From Komagataeibacter kakiaceti JCM 25156 (GTDB lineage Bacteria > Pseudomonadota > Alphaproteobacteria > Acetobacterales > Acetobacteraceae): a stretch of 7,283 bases of DNA. The notes under the pieces are model-generated. The model had not been told where the DNA came from. It made no database searches and was given only the letters and a program-made list of their open reading frames with translations. This document shows, in pieces, positions 1 to 6,854 of this stretch. How positions within the stretch are numbered: the stretch's first letter is position 1; every line of letters begins with the position of its first letter. Location: assembly GCF_000613305.1 (NCBI RefSeq), contig NZ_BAIO01000092.1:1-7283 (forward strand). The letters are read 5' to 3'. A program made the translations under genes and the position numbers.

Positions 1-394
1 GTTTCTGCCCGGCGGACAGCATGCGCGCCGGAAGATCCGCCAGCCCCAGAATATTGAGTGATTTCATGCATGAATCGGGATCCCCGCCCCCCGATCTGGC
101 CGCCAGCGTCAGGTTTTCACGCAATGTCAGGCCCGGTTTCAGCGCGTCCTGATGGCCCAGATAGGCCACGCGGCTGGCATGTTCGCTGCGGTCGGCCAGC
201 GTGTCCACACCCGACCACAGCACATGGCCGCCTTCAGGTTTGCGCAAACCCGCGAGCACGCGCAGCAAGGTGGACTTGCCCGCGCCGTTCGGTCCGGTCA
301 GAAGCAGGGCGCATCCCGCCTCCAGCGTGAAGCCGACCCGATCAAGAACCAGCCTTTCACCGCGGAAAACCGAGATATTCTCCACTTCCAGCAT
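1..394 (-). CDS. ccmA: Heme exporter ATP-binding protein CcmA (partial, C-terminus outside window)
   Basis: ATP-binding subunit of the CcmAB(CD) ABC transporter of system I cytochrome c maturation. It acts at the cytoplasmic face of the inner membrane, and its ATP hydrolysis helps release holo-CcmE for heme transfer to apocytochromes. The minus-strand frame runs uninterrupted from ATG at 394 to the window edge (131 codons). Visible features are a Walker [10 protein letters not shown] (residues 34-42), the Q-loop region [18 protein letters not shown] (78-95), which is typical of CcmA, and the beginning of the signature LSAGQ (126-130) at the edge. CcmA is usually about 200-215 residues, so roughly the last third (rest of signature, Walker B, H-loop) is missing; ccmB and ccmC would be expected beyond. 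The start is uncertain: ATG 394 lacks a Shine-Dalgarno sequence and follows C-tracts, while a GGAGG lies at 434-438 (complement) ahead of in-frame ATT codons. The product call is firm; the start is not. Confidence 0.93.
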   Translation of the reverse strand, partial: MLEVENISVFRGERLVLDRVGFTLEAGCALLLTGPNGAGKSTLLRVLAGLRKPEGGHVLWSGVDTLADRSEHASRVAYLGHQDALKPGLTLRENLTLAARSGGGDPDSCMKSLNILGLADLPARMLSAGQK

Positions 395-506
395 GGGGGG
401 GCCGGGGGGGGTAATGGCAGGAATGACGGAAATCCTCCGATCGGTGGGCCAGGGGGGCGGGACGCAAAAAAACGCCTGCTCCCGCTTTCTTGTTACCGGC
501 TCCAGC

Positions 507-534
507 TTGTGTCGCAACCGCGTCCGGGTATGTT
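507..534 (+). promoter_or_regulatory. Weak candidate promoter for acnA
   Basis: TTGTGT at 507-512 and TATGTT at 529-534 are separated by 16 bases. They match the -35 and -10 consensus at three and four of six positions. They would start transcription near 541 and give a leader of about 120 bases. Matches this loose arise by chance, so this is only a candidate. Confidence 0.22.
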
Positions 535-646
535 CTACCCCCGTTGGGAGATCAAGCCGGTTGTCCCCGGCAAGGTCGTTAACCCCGCACCATGGAAACA
601 GGTCGCGGGGACACGATCACAGGGGACGATCCGTTGCTGACGCCTC

Positions 647-651
647 GGAGG
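647..651 (+). promoter_or_regulatory. Ribosome binding site of acnA
   Basis: A perfect GGAGG, followed by AAA, lies 11 bases before ATG 663. It decides the acnA start against the longer open frame reaching back to about 201. Confidence 0.75.
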
Positions 652-662
652 AAACAAAGCCA

Positions 663-3355
663 ATGAAGACGGTTGGGCACGACTCACTGAAAACGGGCCG
701 TACACTGAAAGTGGACGGCAAGACCTATCATTATTTCTCAATCCCGGAAGCGGAAAAGACCATCGGTTCCGTGGCCCGCCTGCCAGTCAGCCTGAAGGTG
801 CTGCTGGAGAACGTGCTGCGGTTCGAGGATGGACATTCCTATACGGTCGAGGACGCCAAGGCCATCGCCGGATGGCTGAAGGAAGGGCGCAGCACCAAGG
901 AAGTGCCCTTCAAGCCCGCGCGCATCCTCATGCAGGATTTCACCGGCGTTCCCGCCGTTGTGGATCTGGCCGCGATGCGCGATGGCATCCTCAAGCTCAA
1001 GGGTGACCCGCAGAAGGTGAACCCGCTGGTTCCCGTCAACCTCGTGATCGACCACTCGGTCATGGTGGACGTGGCCGGCACGCCGGACGCCCTGCAGGAC
1101 AACGTCACCATCGAGTTCGAGCGCAATGGCGAGCGTTACGCCTTCCTGCGCTGGGGCCAGGAAGCGTTCGAGAACTTCTCCGTCGTGCCGCCGGGCACGG
1201 GCATCTGCCACCAGGTGAACCTTGAATATATCGCCCAGGCGGTATGGACGGCGCATGTGGGCGGCAAGGACTATGCCTATCCCGATACGCTGTTCGGCAC
1301 GGACAGCCACACCACCATGGTCAATGGCATGGGCGTGCTGGGCTGGGGCGTTGGCGGGATCGAGGCGGAAGCCGCGATGCTGGGCCAGCCGATCGCGATG
1401 CTGATCCCCGATGTGATCGGCTTCAAGATGACGGGCAAGCTGCCCGAAGGTGCGACCGCCACCGATCTGGTGCTGACCGTGACCCAGATGCTGCGCAAGA
1501 AGGGCGTTGTCGGCAAGTTTGTCGAGTTCTTCGGCCCCGCCCTTGACCATCTGCCGGTTGCCGACCGCGCGACCATCGCCAACATGGCGCCGGAATATGG
1601 TGCGACCTGCGGCTTCTTCCCGGTCGATAACCTGACGCTGGATTACCTGCGCCAGACCGGCCGTGACGAACACCGCATCAAGCTGACGGAAGAATACCTC
1701 AAGGCGCAGGAAATGTTCCGGCACGCCGATTCGGCGCACCCGGTCTTCACCGATACGCTGGAACTCGACCTCGCCACCATCGTGCCGTCCATCGCCGGCC
1801 CCAAGCGCCCGCAGGACCGTGTCGTGCTGAAGGGCGCGGACAAGGCGTTCGAGACCGAGCTGACCGGAAACCTGGGCGTGCCCGTGGCCGACAAGGACAA
1901 GAAGGCGAAGGTTGCCGGCACCAATTACGAGATCGGCCATGGTGACGTGGTGATCGCGGCCATCACCTCGTGCACCAACACCTCCAACCCCGCCGTGCTG
2001 ATCGCGGCCGGTCTGGTGGCGAAAAAGGCGCGCGCCCTGGGCCTGAAGCCCAAGCCGTGGGTCAAGACCTCGCTCGCGCCGGGATCGCAGGTGGTGACCG
2101 ACTACCTGAACCGCGCCGGGCTGCAGGCCGAGCTGGACGCGATGGGCTTCAACACCGTCGGGTATGGCTGCACGACCTGTATCGGCAACTCCGGCCCGCT
2201 GGAAGATCACATCGTCGATGCGATCGAGAACAACAAGCTGGTCGCGGTGTCGGTGCTGTCGGGCAACCGTAACTTCGAGGGGCGCATCTCCCCAACGTGC
2301 GCGCCAACTACCTGGCCAGCCCGCCGCTGGTGGTGGCCTACTCCCTGCTGGGCACCATGCGCGAGGACATCACGACCACGCCGCTGGGCACCTCCAAGGA
2401 TGGCAAGCCGGTCTACCTGAAGGACATCTGGCCGACCAACCACGAAATCGCCGCCCTGATCGGCTCCGCAATCACGCGTGAGGAGTTCATCAACCGCTAC
2501 AAGCACGTCAGCCAGGGCACCAAGGAATGGCAGGCGCTGAAAGTCGCCACCGGTTCCGAGACCTATCCGTGGGATTCCAAGTCCACCTACGTGCAGGATC
2601 CGCCGTACTTCCAGAACATCACCCCCGAGCCCAAGCCGCGCGAGGACATTATTGGCGCGCGCATCCTGGCGCTGCTGGGTGACAACATCACGACCGACCA
2701 CATCTCGCCCGCCGGCGCGATCAAGGAAAGCTCGCCCGCGGGCAAGTACCTTGAAGCCCATGGCGTGGCGAAGAAGGACTTCAACTCCTACGGCTCGCGC
2801 CGTGGCAATGACCGCGTGATGGTGCGCGGCACATTCGCCAACATCCGCATCAAGAACGAGATGCTGCCCGGCACCGAAGGGGGCGTGTCCAAGCACTTCC
2901 CGGACGGGAAGGAAGGCTCGATCTACGATGTCGCGATGGAATACAAGAAGGAGGGCGTGCCGCTGGTCGTCTTTGGCGGCAAGGAATACGGCATGGGTTC
3001 CTCGCGCGACTGGGCGGCCAAGGGCACGCTGCTGCTGGGTGTGCGCGCCGTGATCGCTGAAAGCTTCGAGCGTATCCACCGGTCCAACCTGGTGGGCATG
3101 GGCGTCCTGCCGCTGCTGTTCGAGGCGGGCACCACGCGCAAGACGCTGGGCCTGAAGGGGGATGAGACCATCGAAATCCGCGGTCTGGACAAGATCACGC
3201 CGCGCATGACGATGACCATGACCATCACCCGCGCCGATGGCTCCAAGCAGGATGTGCCCCTGCTGTGCCGTGTCGATACGCTGGACGAGGTGGAGTATTT
3301 CCGCAATGGCGGCATTCTCCAGACCGTGCTGCGCGGCATGACGAAGGCGGCCTGA
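663..3355 (+). pseudogene. acnA: Aconitate hydratase AcnA, interrupted by a one-base frameshift
   Basis: AcnA is a cytoplasmic [4Fe-4S] enzyme that converts citrate to isocitrate via cis-aconitate in the TCA cycle. The first segment (663 to about 2293) starts MKTVGHDSL and carries DSHTTMVNG plus all three cluster ligands: Cys437 in [10 protein letters not shown], and Cys503 and Cys506 in [13 protein letters not shown]. After [11 protein letters not shown] the frame is lost and runs to a stop at 2418-2420. The true continuation ([17 protein letters not shown]) resumes one frame over at 2297 and runs to TGA 3355. This second part holds the swivel domain with GDNITTDHISPAGA, YGSRRGNDRVMVRGTF and the active-site loop GMGSSRD (Ser-Ser-Arg at 2999-3007). 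Rejoined, the product is about 896 residues, normal for AcnA. ISPNVRAN would need CCCCC where the window has CCCC (2290-2293), so one C is missing. As written, the product lacks domain 4 and would be inactive. Divergent from ccmA, with its own terminator. Identity is certain; whether the break is biological is not. Confidence 0.95.
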
Positions 3356-3358
3356 TCA

Positions 3359-3385
3359 TCCGGCCCGTTCCGGCTCCGGCCGGAA
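3359..3385 (+). repeat. GC-rich hairpin just after acnA stop
   Basis: TTCCGGC (3368-3374) and GCCGGAA (3379-3385) pair perfectly around a TCCG loop. An alternative pairing, TCCGGCC (3359-3365) with GGCCGGA (3378-3384), is mutually exclusive with it. There is no T-run after it, so it is not a terminator by itself; it may protect the mRNA 3' end. Confidence 0.5.
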
Positions 3386-3396
3386 TGACATGACAG

Positions 3397-3432
3397 AACG
3401 GCGGTCCGTATCATACGGGCCGCCGTTTTTTT
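3397..3432 (+). terminator. Rho-independent terminator of acnA
   Basis: A 14-bp stem (3397-3410 with 3414-3427, one T-G wobble) closes a three-base TCA loop. The 3' arm runs straight into seven T residues (3426-3432). It lies about 40 bases after the acnA stop and insulates lysR from acnA transcription. Confidence 0.92.
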
Positions 3433-3444
3433 ATGGGAAAGCAT

Positions 3445-3463
3445 CTATGCACATAAAGCATAG
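3445..3463. promoter_or_regulatory. Palindromic candidate operator (LysR box) upstream of lysR
   Basis: CTATGC and GCATAG flank a seven-base AT-rich centre, a perfect 6-bp inverted repeat. It contains the T-N11-A core of LysR-type binding sites (T3448, A3460). Its centre lies about 123 bases before the lysR start and about 70 bases before the start site implied by the TATAAA at 3513, a usual place for a LysR recognition site. Autoregulation is an inference. Confidence 0.45.
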
Positions 3464-3512
3464 GTACCGTTGCGTTACACACATATCCGTGGTGCCTTTT
3501 CTCTGTATTGTG

Positions 3513-3518
3513 TATAAA
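3513..3518 (+). promoter_or_regulatory. Candidate -10 element for lysR
   Basis: TATAAA matches the sigma-70 -10 consensus at five of six positions and sits in the AT-richest part of the window, about 60 bases before the lysR ATG. No good -35 is visible 16-18 bases upstream, which would fit an activator-dependent or weak promoter. Confidence 0.35.
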
Positions 3519-3576
3519 TACGATGCCGTCTAAAGCCACGGTAATGTAATAACATGTCCGGATGTGATGGGGCCTC

Positions 3577-4471
3577 ATGGATCTGCTTTCTGCTTTGCAC
3601 AGCTTTGTCCGTGTAGCGGCGACGGGGTCATTCTCTGCCGTCTCGCGGGAAACTGGAGCCAGCCAGCCCACCATTTCACGTCATATCGCCCTGCTTGAGG
3701 CCCATTACGGGGCCACCCTGTTCGCCCGCACCACCCGCAGCCTGATGATGACGGAAGACGGGCGCAGCCTGCTGCCGCATGCCGATGAAGTGCTGGAAAT
3801 CCTTGAAACGGCGGAAACGGCGCTGGGCCGCCGCCGGGCTTCGGTTTCCGGGCTGGTGCGGCTGGGGGTGACGACGGCGTTCGGCCTGTACCTGACCAGT
3901 CGGCTGGGCAAACTGCTGGAAGAGCATCCGGACCTGTCGGTCGAACTGGTCATGCGTGACGGGTTCGGCGATCTGGTTGAGGAAGGGCTGGATCTCGCCA
4001 TCCGCATCGGGTCCATTGCCGAAGTCCCTGATCGCCCGCCGTCTTGGCTCCGTGCATCGCTGCGTGATCGCCTCGACCGATTATCTGGCCCGGCGCGGCA
4101 CGCCCGAACATCCGCGTGACCTGCTCAATCACCCCTGTATCGCCTACAGCTATGGCGGAACGCGTCAGGACTGGCAGTTCACCCGCAAGGGGGAGGGAGA
4201 GACCACGGTTGCCGCCAGCGGCCCCTTTCGCGCCAATAGTAGCGAGGCGGTGTTGCAGGCGGTGCGGGCCGGGCTGGGGATCGGCCTGCTGCCCGCGTTT
4301 CAGGTCGAGGAGGATCTGGCGGCCGGACGGCTGAAATGCCTGCTGACGGAATGGACGATTCCCGAACTGCCTTTCTACGCGGTGCATACCGGCCCGCGCA
4401 CGCTCCCCCTGCGGACCCGCACGGTTCTGGATTTCCTGATCGAGATTTCGGACGTGCTGCGGCAGAGCTGA
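3577..4471 (+). pseudogene. LysR family transcriptional regulator (CrgA-like), frameshifted
   Basis: This is a DNA-binding one-component regulator with an N-terminal winged helix-turn-helix (residues about 1-60; ATGSFSAVSRETGASQPTIS followed by RHIALLE and LFARTTR). A linker helix (about 60-90) and a periplasmic-binding-protein-like effector domain follow. The pattern LAIRIGSIAE then SLIARRLG is typical of the CrgA-like LysR subgroup. The frame fails after Glu149 (4021-4023): the original frame stops at 4119, while the effector domain continues from about 4025 (SLIARRLGSVHRCV) to TGA 4469-4471. The join needs either one base removed or two added; the usual spacing in this subgroup (GxLxDSSL) favours two lost bases. 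Restored length is about 298 residues, normal for the family. As written, only the DNA-binding part and about half of the effector domain would be made. The start is ATG 3577; its Shine-Dalgarno is only a weak GGGG at about 3569-3572. The regulated genes are unknown: it is isolated downstream of acnA and convergent with the next operon. Confidence 0.9.
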
Positions 4472-4482
4472 AAGACGGCTTC

Positions 4483-4526
4483 AGGCGAAGCTTTTTTTTA
4501 AGCTTCGGAAGACCTCGCCTTTTTTT
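4483..4526 (+). terminator. Rho-independent terminator of lysR with nested hairpin
   Basis: The outer stem AGGCGA (4483-4488) pairs with TCGCCT (4515-4520) and leads into seven Ts (4520-4526). Inside, CGAAGCTT (4486-4493) can pair perfectly with AAGCTTCG (4500-4507) around six Ts. The two structures share 4486-4488 and so partly compete. It starts about a dozen bases after the lysR stop. Confidence 0.75.
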
Positions 4527-4540
4527 AAAGATGGCACCCG

Positions 4541-4559
4541 AAAACCCCGATGGGTTTTT
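4541..4559. terminator. Terminator of the minus-strand operon, possibly bidirectional
   Basis: AAAACCC (4541-4547) and GGGTTTT (4552-4558) form a perfect 7-bp stem with a four-base loop. Read on the minus strand, the hairpin begins six bases after the stop codon at 4565-4567 and its 3' arm ends in TTTT. On the plus strand it ends in five Ts, so it may act in both directions between the convergent genes. Confidence 0.6.
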
Positions 4560-4564
4560 ACCGA

Positions 4565-5494
4565 TCAATCCAGCGGGTTGGCCTGTCCCGGCAGCGGGGC
4601 AGCGGGATCGCGCGCCAGGCGGGCGTGTTCTTCCTCGCTCGTAGCCAGCATGTCGCTATGGAAGCCGTCATGCATGACCTGCGCCCAGTTGGCGATCCAG
4701 GTATCGGTGCGCTTTACAAAATCACTGGCGGCGGGCTGCTGGGCCAGCGTTTCCTTGGTCCAGTCCTGCGGGGAGCGCAGGGATCGCGTGCTGTCGCTAT
4801 TGACCGGGTTGAGGAAGATGGTCACCGTCTCGACATTGACGTTATGGTCACCGGCAGGGGTGCTGTAGCTCCATCCGGTTTTCAGCAATACGGGCGGGAG
4901 GATGAAGCCTTCCTCCTTCAGCCGGTTGGCGATGACCGCCGTACGGTTGATGGAGGAGGGATAGACCGCGGCCGTGAACCAGCATTCCATCGCGGGCGGG
5001 TGGGCCGTTATCACGCGGGACATGAAGTTGCGGTCATCATGGCAGCTTGTATCAATGGCGGCGATGGCCGATTCCGGCACGGGCTGGATGCTGCCTTCCG
5101 CCCCGATCAGGCCGGTTACGACATGGCCTTCCACCCGGACGAGGATATTTTCCAGCACCTCACCGTGCGGGCCGTTGACGACGTTCATGACCGGATGCCA
5201 CGTGCCCGCGGGCAGCGGCAGGATGCGCCCGGCAAACGGGATCGACTTCGTCAGGCGGTCGGTTATGGGCATCATGGTCACGATCCCCTCGCCACCGCCA
5301 TCCCCGTTTCCCTCGCCCGCCGCCGTTTCGGCGGGGGGCGTATCGGTCATGCCCAGCCTGTTGTGGATGTTCGTGGCGACATGCCCCAGCGCGGGGATCA
5401 GGCGCTTGAGGTAGGCGGGCGGGAAGATGACCGTCAGAAGCCCGAAGGCAGGACCAGATACAGGCACCACCGCCACAGCGGCGCGCGACGCCAT
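4565..5494 (-). CDS. Hypothetical membrane-anchored protein, last gene of the AAA+ operon
   Basis: I do not recognise the family. The intact frame from ATG 5494 to TGA 4565-4567 gives 309 residues. A hydrophobic N-terminal stretch (about residues 5-27, ending FGLLTVIFPPAYL) looks like a signal anchor. It is followed by a Gly/Glu/Asp-rich linker (about 60-73) and a large hydrophilic domain with GTWHPVMNVVNGPHGEVLENI (in two parts: GTWHPVMNVV, NGPHGEVLENI), two isolated cysteines (SCHDD, MECWF) and a charged, Pro-rich tail. The true start is unsettled. Another frame opens at ATG 5514 with a basic, Trp-rich N-terminus (SRLWRR, then LWRWCLYLVLPSGF) that stops at TGA 5434-5436, exactly where one extra C would join it to LTVIFPPAYL. 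That version, about 316 residues, looks like a better membrane anchor. The gene lies downstream of the AAA+ ATPase on the same strand and is presumably co-transcribed. The likely topology, short cytoplasmic N-terminus with the bulk in the periplasm, is an inference. Confidence 0.75.
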   Translation of the reverse strand: MASRAAVAVVPVSGPAFGLLTVIFPPAYLKRLIPALGHVATNIHNRLGMTDTPPAETAAGEGNGDGGGEGIVTMMPITDRLTKSIPFAGRILPLPAGTWHPVMNVVNGPHGEVLENILVRVEGHVVTGLIGAEGSIQPVPESAIAAIDTSCHDDRNFMSRVITAHPPAMECWFTAAVYPSSINRTAVIANRLKEEGFILPPVLLKTGWSYSTPAGDHNVNVETVTIFLNPVNSDSTRSLRSPQDWTKETLAQQPAASDFVKRTDTWIANWAQVMHDGFHSDMLATSEEEHARLARDPAAPLPGQANPLD

Positions 5495-5514
5495 AAACGC
5501 GAAAAAGCAGACAT

Positions 5515-5580
5515 TCAGCAGCCCATGCCGTTCATCTGGCCGATCCCCGCATGCGTGGCGGAAAAAAAGATCGCGGCCAT
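5515..5580 (-). CDS. Possible 21-residue ORF between the AAA+ gene and the last gene
   Basis: ATG 5578-5580 lies three bases after the TGA of the AAA+ C-terminal frame (5584-5586). The ORF ends in TGA 5515-5517, immediately followed by ATG 5514 of the alternative start of the next gene. It begins MAAIFFSATHAG. No Shine-Dalgarno is visible. The tight packing (TGA-CCC-ATG, then TGA-ATG) is the only support: it could be a coupling leader peptide, or residue of another frame error. Function unknown. Confidence 0.22.
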   Translation of the reverse strand: MAAIFFSATHAGIGQMNGMGC

Positions 5581-5583
5581 GGG

Positions 5584-6854
5584 TCAGGGCGTGCCCCGGG
5601 CGCGGCGGGCTTCGCTGTCATCCGCGATCTGGACAACCACCCCATCCTCGTCCGTGACCACGCGCACCAGCTTGGCGCCCTGCTGGCGGGCGGTTATCAG
5701 CGAGTCGCTGATCATGTCCTCGATGGAGCGGGCCAGATCGCGCGCGCTGGCGGCGGGGCCCATGCGGTCCTGACGCTGCATGACCTGGAACAGCAGGGCC
5801 GCGTCGATTCCGCCCGTTTCCACCTTCAGCCATAGCTGCCGATCATCGCCTCGATCTCGAGCGCCGCCACGCGGGCGATGTCGAGTCCCTCCAGCGGGCG
5901 GAACACGAAAATACGGTCCAGACGGTTGAGTACTTCCGGCGCGAACCCGGCCTGGCGCAGGGCCTCGACCGACTCGGCGCGCATCTTGTCGGGTTCATCC
6001 GCCAGCCGGTCCGCGATCTCGGACAGCGCATCGGTGGCGATGTTGGAGGTCAGGATGAAAATGCTGCGCACGGTCGAGATCTGCTGCCCGGTGGAGGCCT
6101 CGGTCACATGGCCATCGTTCCACGCGGTCAGGAATTTCTTGAAGACATCGGGATGCGCCTTTTCGATCTCGTCCAGCAGCACCACCGCATCCGGCTTTTC
6201 CTTCAGCCCGCCGGTCAGCTTGCCGTAGGTGTCCGAGCCGACATATCCCTTGGGCGAACCGAAAAGCTGGGTCGCGGCGTGGGGCGAACTCATCTGCGTC
6301 ATGTCGAAGTTGAGCAGCGGGCGGTCAAGCTGGCGGGCAAGCTGCTTGGCCAGATACGTCTTGCCGGTGCCCGGCGGCCCGGCCAGCAGGAAAATCCCCA
6401 CCGGCTTGCCCCGGACCTGCAGCGCCATGCGGCGGCGCAGCTGGGTGGCCACGTCCTCGCACACCTGGTCCTGACCGATCACGCGCGCGCGCAGGCTGGC
6501 GGCCAGTTCCTCCGCGTCGATCACGGTTTCCTTCTGTTCGCGCGCCAGCATTTCCTCCAGCGCGCTGCGATTGGTCAGCCTGGCGAGTACGTCCATCATC
6601 CATCCCCGTCTGCGTCGGATTCCCTTGCGGGCCAGTTTTTCGGCCCGGCTCTCGAACCAGAGCCCGGCCAGCGCCAGCAGGGCGCTGCCCGCGGCCAGGA
6701 CCGGATATGCCGGGGCACACCATTCCATGAAATGCCGCACGCTGGCGAGCGAAAGATGCAGGGCCATCGCCGCCTGAAAGCTGCCCAGCACCAGGAAAAT
6801 GACCATGAAGAGCGGCACCAGCCGTTCCATCAGGAGTGGGTAGAGCGGCTTCAT
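5584..6854 (-). pseudogene. Membrane-anchored ClpB/ClpA-type AAA+ ATPase, frameshifted near its C-terminus
   Basis: Single-ring AAA+ ATPase resembling the second ATPase module of ClpB/ClpA, with a membrane anchor in place of the usual N and D1 domains. Order: two hydrophobic segments (about 12-34 and 48-67), a basic stretch (about 70-84, RKGIRRRRG), then the module opening VIGQDQV (125-131), Walker A GPPGTGKT (159-166), pore loop GYVG (203-206), Walker B VVLLDE (224-229), sensor 1 TSN (269-271) and arginine-finger region LNR (309-311). The frame hits TGA at 5826-5828 after IGSYG (residue 342). The C-terminal small domain continues one frame over (LKVETGGIDAALLF) to TGA 5584-5586 and includes the sensor 2 arginine in SARDLARSI. 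One missing C (GGCCTG read as GGCTG) explains the break; the restored length is about 423 residues. No IGL/IGF-type ClpP-docking loop is visible between sensor 1 and the arginine finger, so protein remodelling without proteolysis is inferred. Start ATG 6854 overlaps the previous stop (ATGA), indicating translational coupling. AAA+ identity is firm; the substrate is unknown. Confidence 0.9.

Larger units (their letters stand above)
395..662. other. Divergent intergenic region between ccmA and acnA
   Basis: This 268-base region separates two divergently transcribed genes and should hold both promoters. It contains G-tracts at 395-400 and 404-411, another G-rich stretch at about 446-463, and an A7 run near 466-472. 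The acnA frame is open through it back to about 201, but that upstream stretch overlaps ccmA on the other strand and does not read like aconitase, so I do not count it as coding. I see no RNA gene or convincing operator here. Confidence 0.6.

Noticed and set aside
201..662. Plus-strand extension of the acnA frame upstream of ATG 663
   Set aside because: It overlaps ccmA on the opposite strand, reads as Arg/Pro/Ser-rich noise, and acnA has a clear GGAGG before ATG 663.
738..2210. 490-codon open frame antisense to acnA
   Set aside because: Its translation is low-complexity and His/Gly/Arg-rich, as expected for the antisense of a GC-biased gene, and acnA on the other strand is unmistakable.
2288..2300. 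Programmed ribosomal frameshifting in acnA
   Set aside because: Aconitase is not known to use recoding, CCCC is not a classic slippery site, and similar single-base losses recur in neighbouring genes.
4550..5773. 407-codon plus-strand open frame
   Set aside because: It is a shadow of the minus-strand operon: Arg/Gly/His-rich, no recognisable domain, and it starts inside the convergent terminator region.
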